A stretch of DNA of 64,000 bases, from the NCBI RefSeq assembly GCF_002094975.1, contig NZ_CP015283.1, positions 372,001 to 436,000 on the forward strand, read 5' to 3'. This document shows, in pieces, positions 24,114 through 33,924 of this stretch; position 1 is the stretch's first letter; each line of letters begins with the position of its first letter. Position numbers and translations under genes: made by a program. This stretch comes from Streptococcus salivarius (GTDB lineage: Bacteria; Bacillota; Bacilli; Lactobacillales; Streptococcaceae). The notes under the pieces are model-generated. The model searched no databases. It was not told where the DNA came from and saw only the letters and a list, made by a program, of their open reading frames with translations.

Positions 24114-25592
24114 TTAAGAAAATGAAAAAAAGCTCGAAAATTTCGAGCTTCCAGAATGAAGACAAACATCGTTTTTGATGTTTGTCTTTTTTATATTCTT
24201 ACCTAATTCTCCTATAATCCAATAATATTGAGATATTTGGGTAAAATTATAGGTCTTTCCTGTCATCATTTTTACCAATTTTTTGATATTTAGACACGCT
24301 AAAGTAAGCCCAACCTTATCCTCCATTTTGGACTTTCCTTTTTCTCTGGTATAACGTAAGTTATGATATTCTTTAGCTGTTCCGAATAACCGTTCTATCG
24401 TTTCTTTCCGGTGTTGATACCGTTCTTTCATACCACTTTGATGGCGAATATCTTCACAGACTTCTAGGGCATCTTTCCAAATATGACGCACAACAACTTT
24501 TTGGTTCTGGCGACTTTCTGTACAAATAGCTAACAAGGGACAGGTCTTACAAATTTTAGGATTACTTTTATACTCTCGATAACCTTCACGTGTAGTTGTA
24601 CGATAAGTTAACACCTGGTTCTCAGGACAAAGATAACAATCAAAATGCTCGTCATAGACAAAGTCTTTTGGACGTAAAAAATCTTTCTTACCTCTTGGTC
24701 TAGTGTAAGGGAAAACTGGTGTAATCCCTTTTTCTAGAAGAAACTTGGCAATACTAGGTGTTTTATAGCCTGAATCCGCAATAATGAATTCAGGTGAGAA
24801 TGGTTCTAGTTTGACAAAAAGAGCAGAGAAAGCCTGACTATCATGGATGTTTCCTGCTTCAACCGTATAAGCTAAAGCCCAGCCGTGTTTATCACAAGCT
24901 ACTTGAGCATTGTAAGCGAAGACCTCCTTATGTTCTCCCTTATGAAACCAACCACTGTCTGGGTCCGTCGTTGATTGTTTCTTAGGTTTAGCCTCGCTTT
25001 TTTTGGCGGGCTTTAAGAGCTTTTTTGCGTGTTTTCTCCTATCTAAATTAATCTCAATCTCCAGTTGTTCACTCATGAATTTAGCTTTTTGATCAATAAC
25101 AACATTTTTGTACTTATGATTATTAGCAGCTGCCTTGATATGGGTCCCATCAATGAAGATTTCTGAGAGATCAATGAGCCCCGCTTCCAAAACATGATGA
25201 AGCACATGACTAAAAATGTGTGCTAACACTTCCTTGTTTTCAAAGCGTCGGCTATAGTTCTTACCGTAAGTTGTAAAATGTGGTACCTTATCGTCCAGAG
25301 ATAAGCCAAGAAACCAACGGTAGGCTGTATTCACCTCAATATCTTTAATGGTTTGGCGCATAGAACGAATGCCATAAAAACATTGAATCAACGGAATTTT
25401 AACTAATAAAACGGGGTCTAGACTAGGGCGACCATTATCCGAGGAATAACTATCTTCGACAAGATCATAAATAAAAGAGAAATCAATCGTTTCCTCGACT
25501 TTTCTTAGAAAATGGTCTTTAGGCACAAGTTCGTCAAGCGTATAGAATCCTACTTGACGTCGATTGTATTCGGGATTTTCTTTGTGAAACAT
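24114..25592 (-). CDS. IS1182-family transposase
   Basis: The 492-residue DDE transposase has the N-terminal DUF772-type domain (DPVLLVKIPLIQCFYGIRS), the first catalytic Asp in FIDGTHIKAAAN (about 144), the second in IADSGYKTP (about 272), a zinc-binding cysteine cluster (CYLC..CKTCPL, about 320-360), and the Glu in ERLFGTAKEYHN (about 408). The frame is intact. The IS ends at 24152, but the frame has no stop inside the element: it runs through the inverted repeat and the 23-bp target repeat to a TAA in flanking DNA, adding about 12 residues (GSSKFSSFFSFS). Confidence 0.93.
   Translation of the reverse strand: MFHKENPEYNRRQVGFYTLDELVPKDHFLRKVEETIDFSFIYDLVEDSYSSDNGRPSLDPVLLVKIPLIQCFYGIRSMRQTIKDIEVNTAYRWFLGLSLDDKVPHFTTYGKNYSRRFENKEVLAHIFSHVLHHVLEAGLIDLSEIFIDGTHIKAAANNHKYKNVVIDQKAKFMSEQLEIEINLDRRKHAKKLLKPAKKSEAKPKKQSTTDPDSGWFHKGEHKEVFAYNAQVACDKHGWALAYTVEAGNIHDSQAFSALFVKLEPFSPEFIIADSGYKTPSIAKFLLEKGITPVFPYTRPRGKKDFLRPKDFVYDEHFDCYLCPENQVLTYRTTTREGYREYKSNPKICKTCPLLAICTESRQNQKVVVRHIWKDALEVCEDIRHQSGMKERYQHRKETIERLFGTAKEYHNLRYTREKGKSKMEDKVGLTLACLNIKKLVKMMTGKTYNFTQISQYYWIIGELGKNIKKTNIKNDVCLHSGSSKFSSFFSFS
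24129..24151. repeat. Left 23-bp direct repeat (terminator hairpin) flanking the IS1182 element
   Basis: Identical to 25691-25713. The repeat is itself a palindrome (AAGCTCGAAA/TTTCGAGCTT with a short centre) preceded by an A run, that is a terminator stem on the minus strand. It is interpreted as a target-site duplication. Confidence 0.8.
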
Positions 25593-25690
25593 AGGAACAC
25601 CTCATCAAATACCTTTTTCTTTTATTATACTCCTTCAAAGCAAGAAAAGTCCCCAGAAGTATAACTTCTGAGGACTTTGTCTTCAATCTG
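24152..25690 (-). mobile_element. Complete IS1182-family insertion sequence
   Basis: The element is 1539 bp. Its ends are inverted repeats of 15 bp with one mismatch (CAGAATGAAGACAAA and CAGATTGAAGACAAA), abutting identical 23-bp direct repeats. It carries one intact transposase gene transcribed leftward. It separates the DUF1033 gene from comG, which are neighbours in many streptococci, and leaves the comG SigX box intact. Confidence 0.88.
24161..24190 (+). terminator. Hairpin at the left end of the IS1182 element
   Basis: GACAAACATC pairs with GATGTTTGTC over a 6-base loop and is followed by TTTTTT on the plus strand. It would stop antisense transcription entering the element from the comG side. 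It also lies in the transposase 3' coding part. Confidence 0.6.
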
Positions 25691-25713
25691 AAAGCTCGAA
25701 AATTTCGAGCTTC
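25691..25713. repeat. Right 23-bp direct repeat (terminator hairpin) flanking the IS1182 element
   Basis: Second copy of the hairpin at 24129-24151. It lies 9 bases beyond the stop of the DUF1033 gene and is presumably the original terminator of the rpoBC-DUF1033 side. Confidence 0.8.
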
Positions 25714-25721
25714 TGCTTTAT

Positions 25722-26084
25722 TTAACGTTTAATTTTACAGTGGGCATGATTTGGAAGGTCATTTCGCTTTTCATATCCCGGACGGTATTTTTCCTTAGGA
25801 ATTTCCTGCCAATCATCCAAAAGAGCAATTGATTGATAGACCTGCAGGTATTCATCACACTCCTCACACCAGTGCTTATCCTCTTGATCCCAAAAAGCAG
25901 TCATGACACTACTACGGCTGATATAACTTGGCAAGGTTTCTTCCATCGCAAACCAAAGTTTTTTATAGTACTTGAGGGCATCGTAAAAATTTTCAAATTC
26001 CTTAGTACTGATGATATCCTCTTGCCAGCCTTCTAGGAACCACCACGGTTCCAAATCCCCTTTCATTTCAACTACTTGGTACAT
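25722..26084 (-). CDS. DUF1033 family protein
   Basis: The 120-residue soluble protein is rich in aromatic and acidic residues (EPWWFLEGWQED, HWCEECDEYLQ) and matches the DUF1033 family that lies between rpoC and comGA in streptococci. The CEEC pair could bind metal or be redox active, though this is unproved. Its function is unknown. The IS1182 element begins just past its terminator hairpin. Confidence 0.85.
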   Translation of the reverse strand: MYQVVEMKGDLEPWWFLEGWQEDIISTKEFENFYDALKYYKKLWFAMEETLPSYISRSSVMTAFWDQEDKHWCEECDEYLQVYQSIALLDDWQEIPKEKYRPGYEKRNDLPNHAHCKIKR

Positions 26085-26205
26085 TTTTCTTTCTCACTTC
26101 ATCTTTGGTGTTCTTATTATACAAAATTTTCTGGAAAAGATAAAAAAAATGGTCTTATATTTTATATTTATCAAAAATAGAAGAAATTCTAGTCATATAA
26201 ATACG

Positions 26206-26237
26206 AAAAGAACCCACAATTCATTGTGAGTTCTTTT
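26206..26237 (-). terminator. Terminator of rpoC
   Basis: AAAAGAACTCACAAT pairs with ATTGTGGGTTCTTTT (one G-U pair) over a 2-base centre, 9 bases past the rpoC stop, ending in a T run on the minus strand. Confidence 0.8.
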
Positions 26238-26246
26238 GCTTTCGTT

Positions 26247-29200
26247 TTAGTCTTCAGATGATTCCACAATTGCTTCATCAACAGCAATGTTTTCAATAAC
26301 TTCAACTTCGTTAACTGAAAGTGGTTCAATGTTACGGTAACGAGCCATACCTGTACCAGCAGGGATAGTCTTACCAATGATAACATTTTCTTTAAGACCA
26401 AGGAGATGGTCTTTCTTACCACGGATAGCTGCATCTGTAAGGACACGTGTTGTTTCTTGGAAGGAAGCCGCTGACAAGAATGAATTTGTTTCAAGTGAGG
26501 CTTTCGTAATACCAAGAAGGACTGGACGAGATGTTGCAGGAACACCACCAGAGATAACAATATCCTTGTTAGCATCTGTGAAGTCAGAAATGTCCATAAG
26601 TGTACCCGGAAGGAGATCTGTATCACCTGGATCCATAACACGTACTTTACGAAGCATTTGACGAACCATTACTTCGACGTGTTTGTCACCGATTTCTACC
26701 CCTTGGCTACGGTAAACTTTTTGTACTTCTGCAAGAAGATAAGTTTCAACTGACAAGGTATCACGTACTTCAAGGAGACGTTTAGGTTGGATTGAACCTT
26801 CTGTCAAGGCCGCACCACGGTGTACTTCGTCACCCACTTCAACTTTCATACGAGCTGTAAATGGAACAACGTATTCACCCATTCCAGTCTTACCTTGAAC
26901 GAAGACTTTCTTAGTACGTGTTGCAGCATCTTCTTCGATTTCAATAACAGTACCCTTAACTTCAGTGATAACCGCTTCCCCTTTAGGATTACGTGCTTCA
27001 AAGATTTCCTGGATACGTGGAAGACCCTGTGTGATATCGGTATTTGAGGCTACCCCACCGGTGTGGAAGGTACGCATAGTAAGCTGTGTACCAGGTTCCC
27101 CGATAGATTGAGCGGCGATAGTACCAACTGCTTCACCAACTTCAACCGCATCACCTGTTGCCAAGTTGATACCGTAACAGTGACGGCAGACACCGTGACG
27201 TGTGTTACATGTAAAGACTGAACGGATAGTTACTTCTTCAACACCAGCATTGACAATAGCAGCAGCCATGTCTTCAGTAATCAAAGTATCTGGACCTACG
27301 ATTACTTCACCTGTTGTAGGATTCTTAACTGATTTCTTAGTGTAACGACCTTGAAGACGTTCTTCAAGTGTTTCCGTAACCTCTTTACCATCAGTAATCG
27401 CACGGATGAGAAGACCACGGTCTGTTCCACAGTCATCCTCACGAATAATAACATCTTGGGCAACGTCAACCAAACGACGAGTAAGGTAACCTGAGTCGGC
27501 TGTCTTAAGGGCCGTATCGGTCATACCTTTACGCGCACCGTGAGTAGAGAAGAACATTTCCAAAACGCTCAAACCTTCACGGAAGTTTGAAAGGATAGGC
27601 AATTCCATGATACGTCCGTTAGGAGCGGCCATCAAACCACGCATACCGGCAAGTTGAGAGAAGTTAGAGATGTTACCACGGGCTCCTGAGTCCATCATCA
27701 TAACGATTGGGTTCTTAGGATCTTGTGTTTCAATCAGACGTTTTTCAAGGGCTTCTTTCGCTTCACGCCATGTTGTTGTAACAGCAACATAACGGTCATC
27801 ATCTGTCATCAAACCACGACGGAAGGCCTTGTTAATTTCTTCAACACGGTGGTGAGCAGCATCGATAATTTCTTGTTTGTTATCGATAACTGGGATATCG
27901 GCGATACCCACTGTCAAACCAGCAAGTGTTGAGTGGTAGTAACCAAGGTCTTTCAAACGGTCAAGGAAGGCTGATGTTTCAGTCGTACGAAGACGTTTGA
28001 AGGTTTCAGCGATGATGTTACCAAGATTTTTCTTCTTGAATGGTGCATTAATTTCCAAACTATCAATAACTGTTTGGATATCTTGACCTGGTTCAAGGAA
28101 GTACTTATCTGGTGTACTATCTGTCAAGTTCTCATTTGTTGTTTCTTGAAGATATGGAATTTCTGCTGGGATGATTGAGTTAAAGAGAATCTTACCAACA
28201 GTTGTAACCAAAATCTTATGAAGTTGGTTTTCTTTCCAAGGTTTATCAGGCATGCTGTCTACTGCGATACCGACACGGCTATGCAAGTGAACATAACCAT
28301 TACGATAAGCCATAACTGCCTCATCAATATCCTTGAAGACCATACCTTCACCCTCACGGCCTTCTTCTTCCATAGTCAAGTAGTAGTTACCAAGAACCAT
28401 ATCCTGAGATGGCGTTACGACCGGTTTACCGTCTTTAGGGTTAAGGATGTGTTCAGCCGCAAGAAGGAGCAAACGTGCTTCAGCTTGAGCTTCTTCAGAC
28501 AATGGAACGTGGATGGCCATTTGGTCACCGTCAAAGTCGGCATTGTAGGCTTCACATACCAATGGGTGAAGACGAAGGGCCTTACCATCAATCAATACTG
28601 GTTCAAAGGCCTGGATACCCAAACGGTGGAGGGTAGGTGCGCGGTTAAGAAGTACTGGGTGTTCCTTGATAACATCTTCAAGAATATCCCAAATACGTTC
28701 ATCACCACGTTCAACCATACGTTTAGCGGCTTTCACGTTACCTGCGTATTCACGCGCAACGATTTCACGCATCACAAATGGTTTGAAAAGTTCGATGGCC
28801 ATCAAACGTGGCACACCACATTGGTACATTTTAAGTGTTGGACCAACGGCGATAACGGAACGTCCAGAGAAGTCAACACGTTTACCAAGCAAGTTTTGAC
28901 GGAAACGACCTTGTTTACCTTTAAGCATGTGGCTCAAAGATTTAAGTGGACGACTACCTGGTCCAGTGATTGGACGACCACGACGTCCATTATCGATAAG
29001 GGCATCTACCGCTTCTTGCAACATACGTTTTTCGTTTTGCACGATGATACCTGGAGCATTCAATTCAAGCAAACGAGCCAAACGGTTGTTACGGTTGATA
29101 ACACGACGATAAAGATCGTTCAAGTCTGATGCCGCAAAACGTCCACCATCCAATTGAACCATTGGACGAAGGTCTGGTGGCAATACTGGCAAGATGTTAA

Positions 29201-29885
29201 GAACCATCCATTCTGGTTTGTTACCAGACTTATAGAAGGCATCAAGAACGTCCAAACGACGAACAGCTTTAACACGTTTTTGACCAGTTGCTGTCTTCAA
29301 CTCTTCTTTGAGTTCAGCAATTTCAGCTTCCAAATCCACTTGTTTCAAGAGGTCTTGGATAGCTTCTGCACCCATTTTAGCGACAAATGAACCATGTCCA
29401 TACTCTTGCAATTTTTCACGATATTCACGTTCTGTCAAGAGAGATTTTGGTTCAAGTGGTGTTTCCTTTGGATCGATAACCACGTAAGCTGCGAAGTAGA
29501 TAACTTCTTCAAGCGCACGAGGACTCATGTCCAAAGTCAATCCCATACGAGAAGGGATTCCCTTGAAGTACCAGATGTGTGATACTGGTGCTTTCAACTC
29601 GATGTGACCCATACGTTCACGACGAACCTTAGCACGTGTTACTTCAACACCACAGCGGTCACAAACGATACCTTTATAACGGATACGTTTGTATTTCCCA
29701 CACGCACATTCCCAGTCTTTAGTAGGACCAAAGATTACTTCGTCGAAGAGACCTTCGCGTTCTGGTTTGAGCGTACGGTAGTTGATTGTTTCAGGTTTCT
29801 TAACTTCACCATAAGACCATGAACGGACCTTAGTTGGTGAAGCTAGTGTGATTTGCATACTTTTAAATCGATTTACGTCAACCAC
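26247..29885 (-). CDS. rpoC: DNA-directed RNA polymerase subunit beta'
   Basis: RpoC holds the catalytic magnesium site of RNA polymerase. The 1212-residue protein begins with the zinc-binding [24 protein letters not shown] module (about residues 60-79). It continues with the [17 protein letters not shown] catalytic aspartates (about 447-463), the bridge-helix/trigger-loop region around [17 protein letters not shown] (about 925), and a second zinc cluster [13 protein letters not shown] (about 895). It is the second gene of the rpoBC operon, 99 bases after rpoB, with a GC-containing hairpin at about 29956-29977 in the gap. Confidence 0.99.
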   Translation of the reverse strand: MVDVNRFKSMQITLASPTKVRSWSYGEVKKPETINYRTLKPEREGLFDEVIFGPTKDWECACGKYKRIRYKGIVCDRCGVEVTRAKVRRERMGHIELKAPVSHIWYFKGIPSRMGLTLDMSPRALEEVIYFAAYVVIDPKETPLEPKSLLTEREYREKLQEYGHGSFVAKMGAEAIQDLLKQVDLEAEIAELKEELKTATGQKRVKAVRRLDVLDAFYKSGNKPEWMVLNILPVLPPDLRPMVQLDGGRFAASDLNDLYRRVINRNNRLARLLELNAPGIIVQNEKRMLQEAVDALIDNGRRGRPITGPGSRPLKSLSHMLKGKQGRFRQNLLGKRVDFSGRSVIAVGPTLKMYQCGVPRLMAIELFKPFVMREIVAREYAGNVKAAKRMVERGDERIWDILEDVIKEHPVLLNRAPTLHRLGIQAFEPVLIDGKALRLHPLVCEAYNADFDGDQMAIHVPLSEEAQAEARLLLLAAEHILNPKDGKPVVTPSQDMVLGNYYLTMEEEGREGEGMVFKDIDEAVMAYRNGYVHLHSRVGIAVDSMPDKPWKENQLHKILVTTVGKILFNSIIPAEIPYLQETTNENLTDSTPDKYFLEPGQDIQTVIDSLEINAPFKKKNLGNIIAETFKRLRTTETSAFLDRLKDLGYYHSTLAGLTVGIADIPVIDNKQEIIDAAHHRVEEINKAFRRGLMTDDDRYVAVTTTWREAKEALEKRLIETQDPKNPIVMMMDSGARGNISNFSQLAGMRGLMAAPNGRIMELPILSNFREGLSVLEMFFSTHGARKGMTDTALKTADSGYLTRRLVDVAQDVIIREDDCGTDRGLLIRAITDGKEVTETLEERLQGRYTKKSVKNPTTGEVIVGPDTLITEDMAAAIVNAGVEEVTIRSVFTCNTRHGVCRHCYGINLATGDAVEVGEAVGTIAAQSIGEPGTQLTMRTFHTGGVASNTDITQGLPRIQEIFEARNPKGEAVITEVKGTVIEIEEDAATRTKKVFVQGKTGMGEYVVPFTARMKVEVGDEVHRGAALTEGSIQPKRLLEVRDTLSVETYLLAEVQKVYRSQGVEIGDKHVEVMVRQMLRKVRVMDPGDTDLLPGTLMDISDFTDANKDIVISGGVPATSRPVLLGITKASLETNSFLSAASFQETTRVLTDAAIRGKKDHLLGLKENVIIGKTIPAGTGMARYRNIEPLSVNEVEVIENIAVDEAIVESSED

Positions 29886-29984
29886 TAGTATTACCTTTCT
29901 TTTGTTCTATTGACAATAGCAGCGCTATTCTCACCTTTATCAGCTACCTTAGCAGAGAGAGTGAACTCCCTCTCTAAAGCTTAT

Positions 29985-32900
29985 TTATTCTGTTTTATCT
30001 GAAGCTTCTTCTTTAGCTTTTTCTAATTCAGCAGCTTCTTTGGCTTGTTGTACACGTGCTTTTTCAAGATCATCGACGTGCATGACATCGTCATCTTCAC
30101 CTTCATCAAGATCACGCAATTCAACTTCGTAGTCATCCTCATCAAGGACACGCATATCAAGACCAAGTGATTGCAATTCTTTAACAAGTACTCGGAATGA
30201 TTCTGGAACGCCTGGTTTTGGAATTGGTTTACCTTTAGTGATAGCTTCATAGGCTTTCAAACGTCCGTTAACGTCATCTGACTTGTAAGTCAAGATTTCT
30301 TGAAGGATATTTGATGCACCATAAGCTTCAAGGGCCCAAACCTCCATCTCACCGAAACGTTGTCCACCAAATTGTGCTTTACCACCAAGAGGTTGTTGGG
30401 TAACAAGTGAGTAAGGACCTACTGAACGAGCGTGAAGTTTATCATCAACCATGTGGTGAAGTTTGATCATGTACATGACACCAACTGACACACGGTTATC
30501 AAATGGTTCACCTGTACGTCCATCGTAAAGGATTGTCTTAGCATCACTATCCATACCTGCTTCACGAACAGTATCCCAGAGGTCTTCTGAGCTTGCCCCG
30601 TCAAAGACTGGTGTTGCGATGTGGATACCCAAGTTACGAGCAGCCATACCAAGGTGAAGTTCCATAACCTGACCGATGTTCATACGTGATGGCACCCCAA
30701 GATGGTTCAACATGATATCAACTGGTGTACCGTCTGGAAGGTAAGGCATGTCTTCAACAGGAACAATACGAGAAACAACCCCTTTGTTACCGTGACGACC
30801 GGCCATCTTATCTCCGACCTTGATCTTACGTTTTTGAGCGATGTAAACACGAACAAGCATGTTAACACCTGATTGCAATTCATCACCGTTTGCACGTGTG
30901 AAGATTTTAACATCACGAACGACACCATCACCACCGTGAGGTACACGGAGTGATGTATCACGTACTTCACGAGATTTATCACCAAAGATAGCGTGGAGAA
31001 GACGTTCTTCAGCAGAAAGGTCTTTTTCACCCTTAGGTGTTACCTTACCAACAAGAATGTCACCTTCTTTAACCTCAGCACCGATACGGATAATACCCAT
31101 TTCGTCAAGGTCTTTGAGGGCTTCTTCACCAACGTTTGGCAATTCACGTGTGATTTCTTCAGGCCCAAGCTTTGTATCACGTGTTTCTGATTCGAATTCT
31201 TCCAAGTGAACAGATGTATAAACGTCATCTTTCACAAGACGCTCACTCATGATAACGGCATCCTCGAAGTTGTAACCTTCCCATGTCATGTATGCGACAA
31301 TAGGGTTTTGACCGAGGGCCATTTCTCCACCTTCCATAGATGGACCGTCAGCGATAAAATCACCTTTTTCAACAATATCGCCAACCTTAACCAAAGTACG
31401 TTGGTTATAGGCAGTACCTGAGTTTGAACGACGGAATTTTTGAATAGTATAAACATCAAGAGAACCATCTTCACGACGAACTTCAACTTTATCAGCATCA
31501 GAGTAGACAACTTTACCGTCGTGTTGAGCAATAACTGCAGCTCCTGAATCGTGGGCAGCTTGATATTCCATACCAGTACCAACATAAGGTGCTTTAGGAT
31601 CAATCAAAGGCACAGCCTGACGTTGCATGTTGGCACCCATGAGGGCACGGTTAGAGTCATCGTTTTCCAAGAAAGGAATACATGCTGTCGCAACGGCAAC
31701 TACCTGTTTAGGAGAAACATCCACGAAATCTACAAGGTGTGATGGGTACTCTTGGTTATTACCTTGATGACGACCCATAACGATTTCTTCTGCAAATGTT
31801 CCATCTTCGTTCAATTTAGAGTTAGCCTGAGCAACTGTGTACTCATCTTCTTCGTCGGCAGTCAACCAAACTACTTCGTTGGTTACTTTACCAGTTGCAC
31901 GGTCAACCTTACGATATGGTGTTTGAATGAAACCATACTTGTTAAGGTGTCCGTACGAAGACAAGTTATTGATCAAACCGATGTTAGGTCCTTCAGGTGT
32001 TTCAATTGGACACATACGACCGTAGTGCGTATAGTGCACGTCACGAACTTCATATCCGGCACGGTCACGTGTCAAACCACCAGGTCCCAAGGCTGACAAA
32101 CGACGTTTGTGTGACAACTCTGACAATGGGTTGTGTTGGTCCATGAACTGTGACAACTGTGAAGAACCAAAGAATTCTTTAACAGCTGCAGTTACAGGGC
32201 GAATATTGATGATTTGTTGTGGTGTCAAGACTTCGTTATCTTGAACTGACATACGCTCACGTACGTTACGTTCCATACGAGCCAAACCAATACGGAATTG
32301 GTTAGCAAGCAATTCACCAACGGCACGGATACGACGGTTACCAAGGTGGTCGATATCGTCTACTTTACCGATACCTTCAGCAAGGTTGAGGAAGTAGCTC
32401 ATTTCAGCTAAGATATCCGCTGTTGTCAAAGCACGAACTTTGTCATCTGGGTTGGCATTACCAACAATTGTAACCACACGATCTGGATCATTTGGTGCAA
32501 CAACCTTGAATTTTTGAAGAACAACAGGTTCTGTAACCACCGCATAATCGTTTGGTGTGTATACAAATTTGTTCAAATCACCATCCAAGTATTCTGCGAT
32601 TGAATCAATCACATCACGTGTCATTTCAGTACCAGCTTCAACAAGGATTTCACCTGTTTCAGGATCTACCAAGTTTTCAGCAATTGTTTGTCCCAAAAGA
32701 CGTGTCTTGATGTTAAGTTTTTTGTTGACTTTGTAACGACCAACAGCAGCCAAGTCATAACGACGTGGATCAAAGAAACGAGCTACAAGCAAGCTACGTG
32801 AGCTGTCGGCAGTTTTTGGTTCACCTGGACGAAGACGTTCATAAATTTCTTTAAGTGCTTCATCAGTACGTGAATCTGCTGGGTTTTTGTGGATATCTTT

Positions 32901-33566
32901 TTCAATGGTGTTACGAACCAACTCGCTATCACCAAAGATATCAACAATTTCGTCATCACCTGAGAATCCAAGCGCACGCACAAGCGTTGTGAATGGAATC
33001 TTACGTGTACGGTCGATACGAGTGTAGGCGATGTCTTTTGAATCTGTTTCGAGCTCAAGCCATGCCCCACGGTTAGGGATAACTGTTGATCCATAACCCA
33101 CTTTGCCGTTTTTATCAACCTTATCGTTAAAGTAAACACCAGGTGAGCGCACCAACTGAGAAACAATAATACGTTCACCACCATTGATGATGAAAGTACC
33201 CATCTCAGTCATAATAGGGAAATCTCCGAAGAAGACTTCCTGAGTTTTGATTTCACCAGTTTCTTTGTTAATAAGACGGAAAGTCACAAAGATAGGTGCT
33301 GAGTATGATGCATCGTGGATACGAGCTTCTTCAAGTGTATACTTAGGCTCTTTCAATTCGTAACCAACGAATTCCAATTCCATAGTGTCTGTGAAGTTTG
33401 AGATAGGAAGTACATCCTCAAAAACCTCTTTAAGACCAGTATCCAAGAATTCTTTGAATGAATCCGTTTGGATTTCAATCAAGTTTGGTAAATCAAGAAC
33501 TTCTTTGATTCTTGAAAAACTACGACGGGTACGATGTTTCCCGTATTGAACGTCATGTCCTGCCAA
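29985..33566 (-). CDS. rpoB: DNA-directed RNA polymerase subunit beta
   Basis: The 1193-residue beta subunit shows the expected blocks, including [18 protein letters not shown] (about 125), the rifampicin-pocket segment [20 protein letters not shown] (about 470-490) with the residues usual in susceptible strains, and the C-terminal [21 protein letters not shown]. The start codon is TTG (33564-33566), preceded by AAAAGGAGTA; the next in-frame ATG would remove conserved sequence. The last 60 residues are highly charged. A promoter about 310 bases upstream gives a long mRNA leader. Confidence 0.99.
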   Translation of the reverse strand: MAGHDVQYGKHRTRRSFSRIKEVLDLPNLIEIQTDSFKEFLDTGLKEVFEDVLPISNFTDTMELEFVGYELKEPKYTLEEARIHDASYSAPIFVTFRLINKETGEIKTQEVFFGDFPIMTEMGTFIINGGERIIVSQLVRSPGVYFNDKVDKNGKVGYGSTVIPNRGAWLELETDSKDIAYTRIDRTRKIPFTTLVRALGFSGDDEIVDIFGDSELVRNTIEKDIHKNPADSRTDEALKEIYERLRPGEPKTADSSRSLLVARFFDPRRYDLAAVGRYKVNKKLNIKTRLLGQTIAENLVDPETGEILVEAGTEMTRDVIDSIAEYLDGDLNKFVYTPNDYAVVTEPVVLQKFKVVAPNDPDRVVTIVGNANPDDKVRALTTADILAEMSYFLNLAEGIGKVDDIDHLGNRRIRAVGELLANQFRIGLARMERNVRERMSVQDNEVLTPQQIINIRPVTAAVKEFFGSSQLSQFMDQHNPLSELSHKRRLSALGPGGLTRDRAGYEVRDVHYTHYGRMCPIETPEGPNIGLINNLSSYGHLNKYGFIQTPYRKVDRATGKVTNEVVWLTADEEDEYTVAQANSKLNEDGTFAEEIVMGRHQGNNQEYPSHLVDFVDVSPKQVVAVATACIPFLENDDSNRALMGANMQRQAVPLIDPKAPYVGTGMEYQAAHDSGAAVIAQHDGKVVYSDADKVEVRREDGSLDVYTIQKFRRSNSGTAYNQRTLVKVGDIVEKGDFIADGPSMEGGEMALGQNPIVAYMTWEGYNFEDAVIMSERLVKDDVYTSVHLEEFESETRDTKLGPEEITRELPNVGEEALKDLDEMGIIRIGAEVKEGDILVGKVTPKGEKDLSAEERLLHAIFGDKSREVRDTSLRVPHGGDGVVRDVKIFTRANGDELQSGVNMLVRVYIAQKRKIKVGDKMAGRHGNKGVVSRIVPVEDMPYLPDGTPVDIMLNHLGVPSRMNIGQVMELHLGMAARNLGIHIATPVFDGASSEDLWDTVREAGMDSDAKTILYDGRTGEPFDNRVSVGVMYMIKLHHMVDDKLHARSVGPYSLVTQQPLGGKAQFGGQRFGEMEVWALEAYGASNILQEILTYKSDDVNGRLKAYEAITKGKPIPKPGVPESFRVLVKELQSLGLDMRVLDEDDYEVELRDLDEGEDDDVMHVDDLEKARVQQAKEAAELEKAKEEASDKTE

Positions 33567-33873
33567 GTCTTCTACTCCTTTTCTACATTCGAGACCTGCT
33601 TTGCAAGTCGTGCACTTTAAATATTTGTCTTCTGCCTTTTTCAGTTGCTTGTCCCATTGACAAGTGATTAAACACTAAGATCCACTTAACTGATTAATGA
33701 TAAGCGATAACTTAATCTGTGAATTTTTAGAACCTTTAAATATGCGTTACAACACTTGGAAATCCTAAAAATAAGCACAAAAATAGCAGCTAAATCTGAC
33801 CGAAAAAACGTTGATTTAACTGCTGTATCTCTTGATTGGACAATATTTCAACCAAGTAAGACGACAAATAGTT
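33567..33873 (-). other. Long rpoB mRNA leader with stem-loops
   Basis: From the promoter the predicted leader is about 307 nt without an ORF of note. It holds a terminator-like hairpin (33785-33824), a CTTGTC/GACAAG hairpin near 33648-33664, and a structured segment just before the TTG start. Lactobacillales are known to carry a conserved Lacto-rpoB RNA motif upstream of rpoB; this leader could contain it, but I could not verify the consensus. Confidence 0.45.
33785..33824 (-). terminator. Terminator-like hairpin in the rpoB leader
   Basis: AGCAGTTAAATC pairs with GATTTAGCTGCT (with a G-U pair) over a 16-base loop, followed by ATTTTTG on the minus strand. It may attenuate rpoBC, end pbp1b transcripts, or both. 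Confidence 0.5.
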
Positions 33874-33879
33874 GTCTAC

Positions 33880-33908
33880 ATTATACCTAATTTTTTACTT
33901 TTTTGCAA
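33880..33908 (-). promoter_or_regulatory. Promoter of rpoBC
   Basis: TTGCAA (33903-33908), 17-base spacer and TATAAT (33880-33885) lie just past the pbp1b stop; the predicted start is near 33873. Confidence 0.7.
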
Positions 33909-33924
33909 GTTTTCTTGGCAATTC

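Noticed and set aside
28218..29129. 303-codon plus-strand ORF inside rpoC
   Set aside because: It is a shadow frame of rpoC with unnatural composition (Trp/Phe/Thr/His rich) and no start signals.
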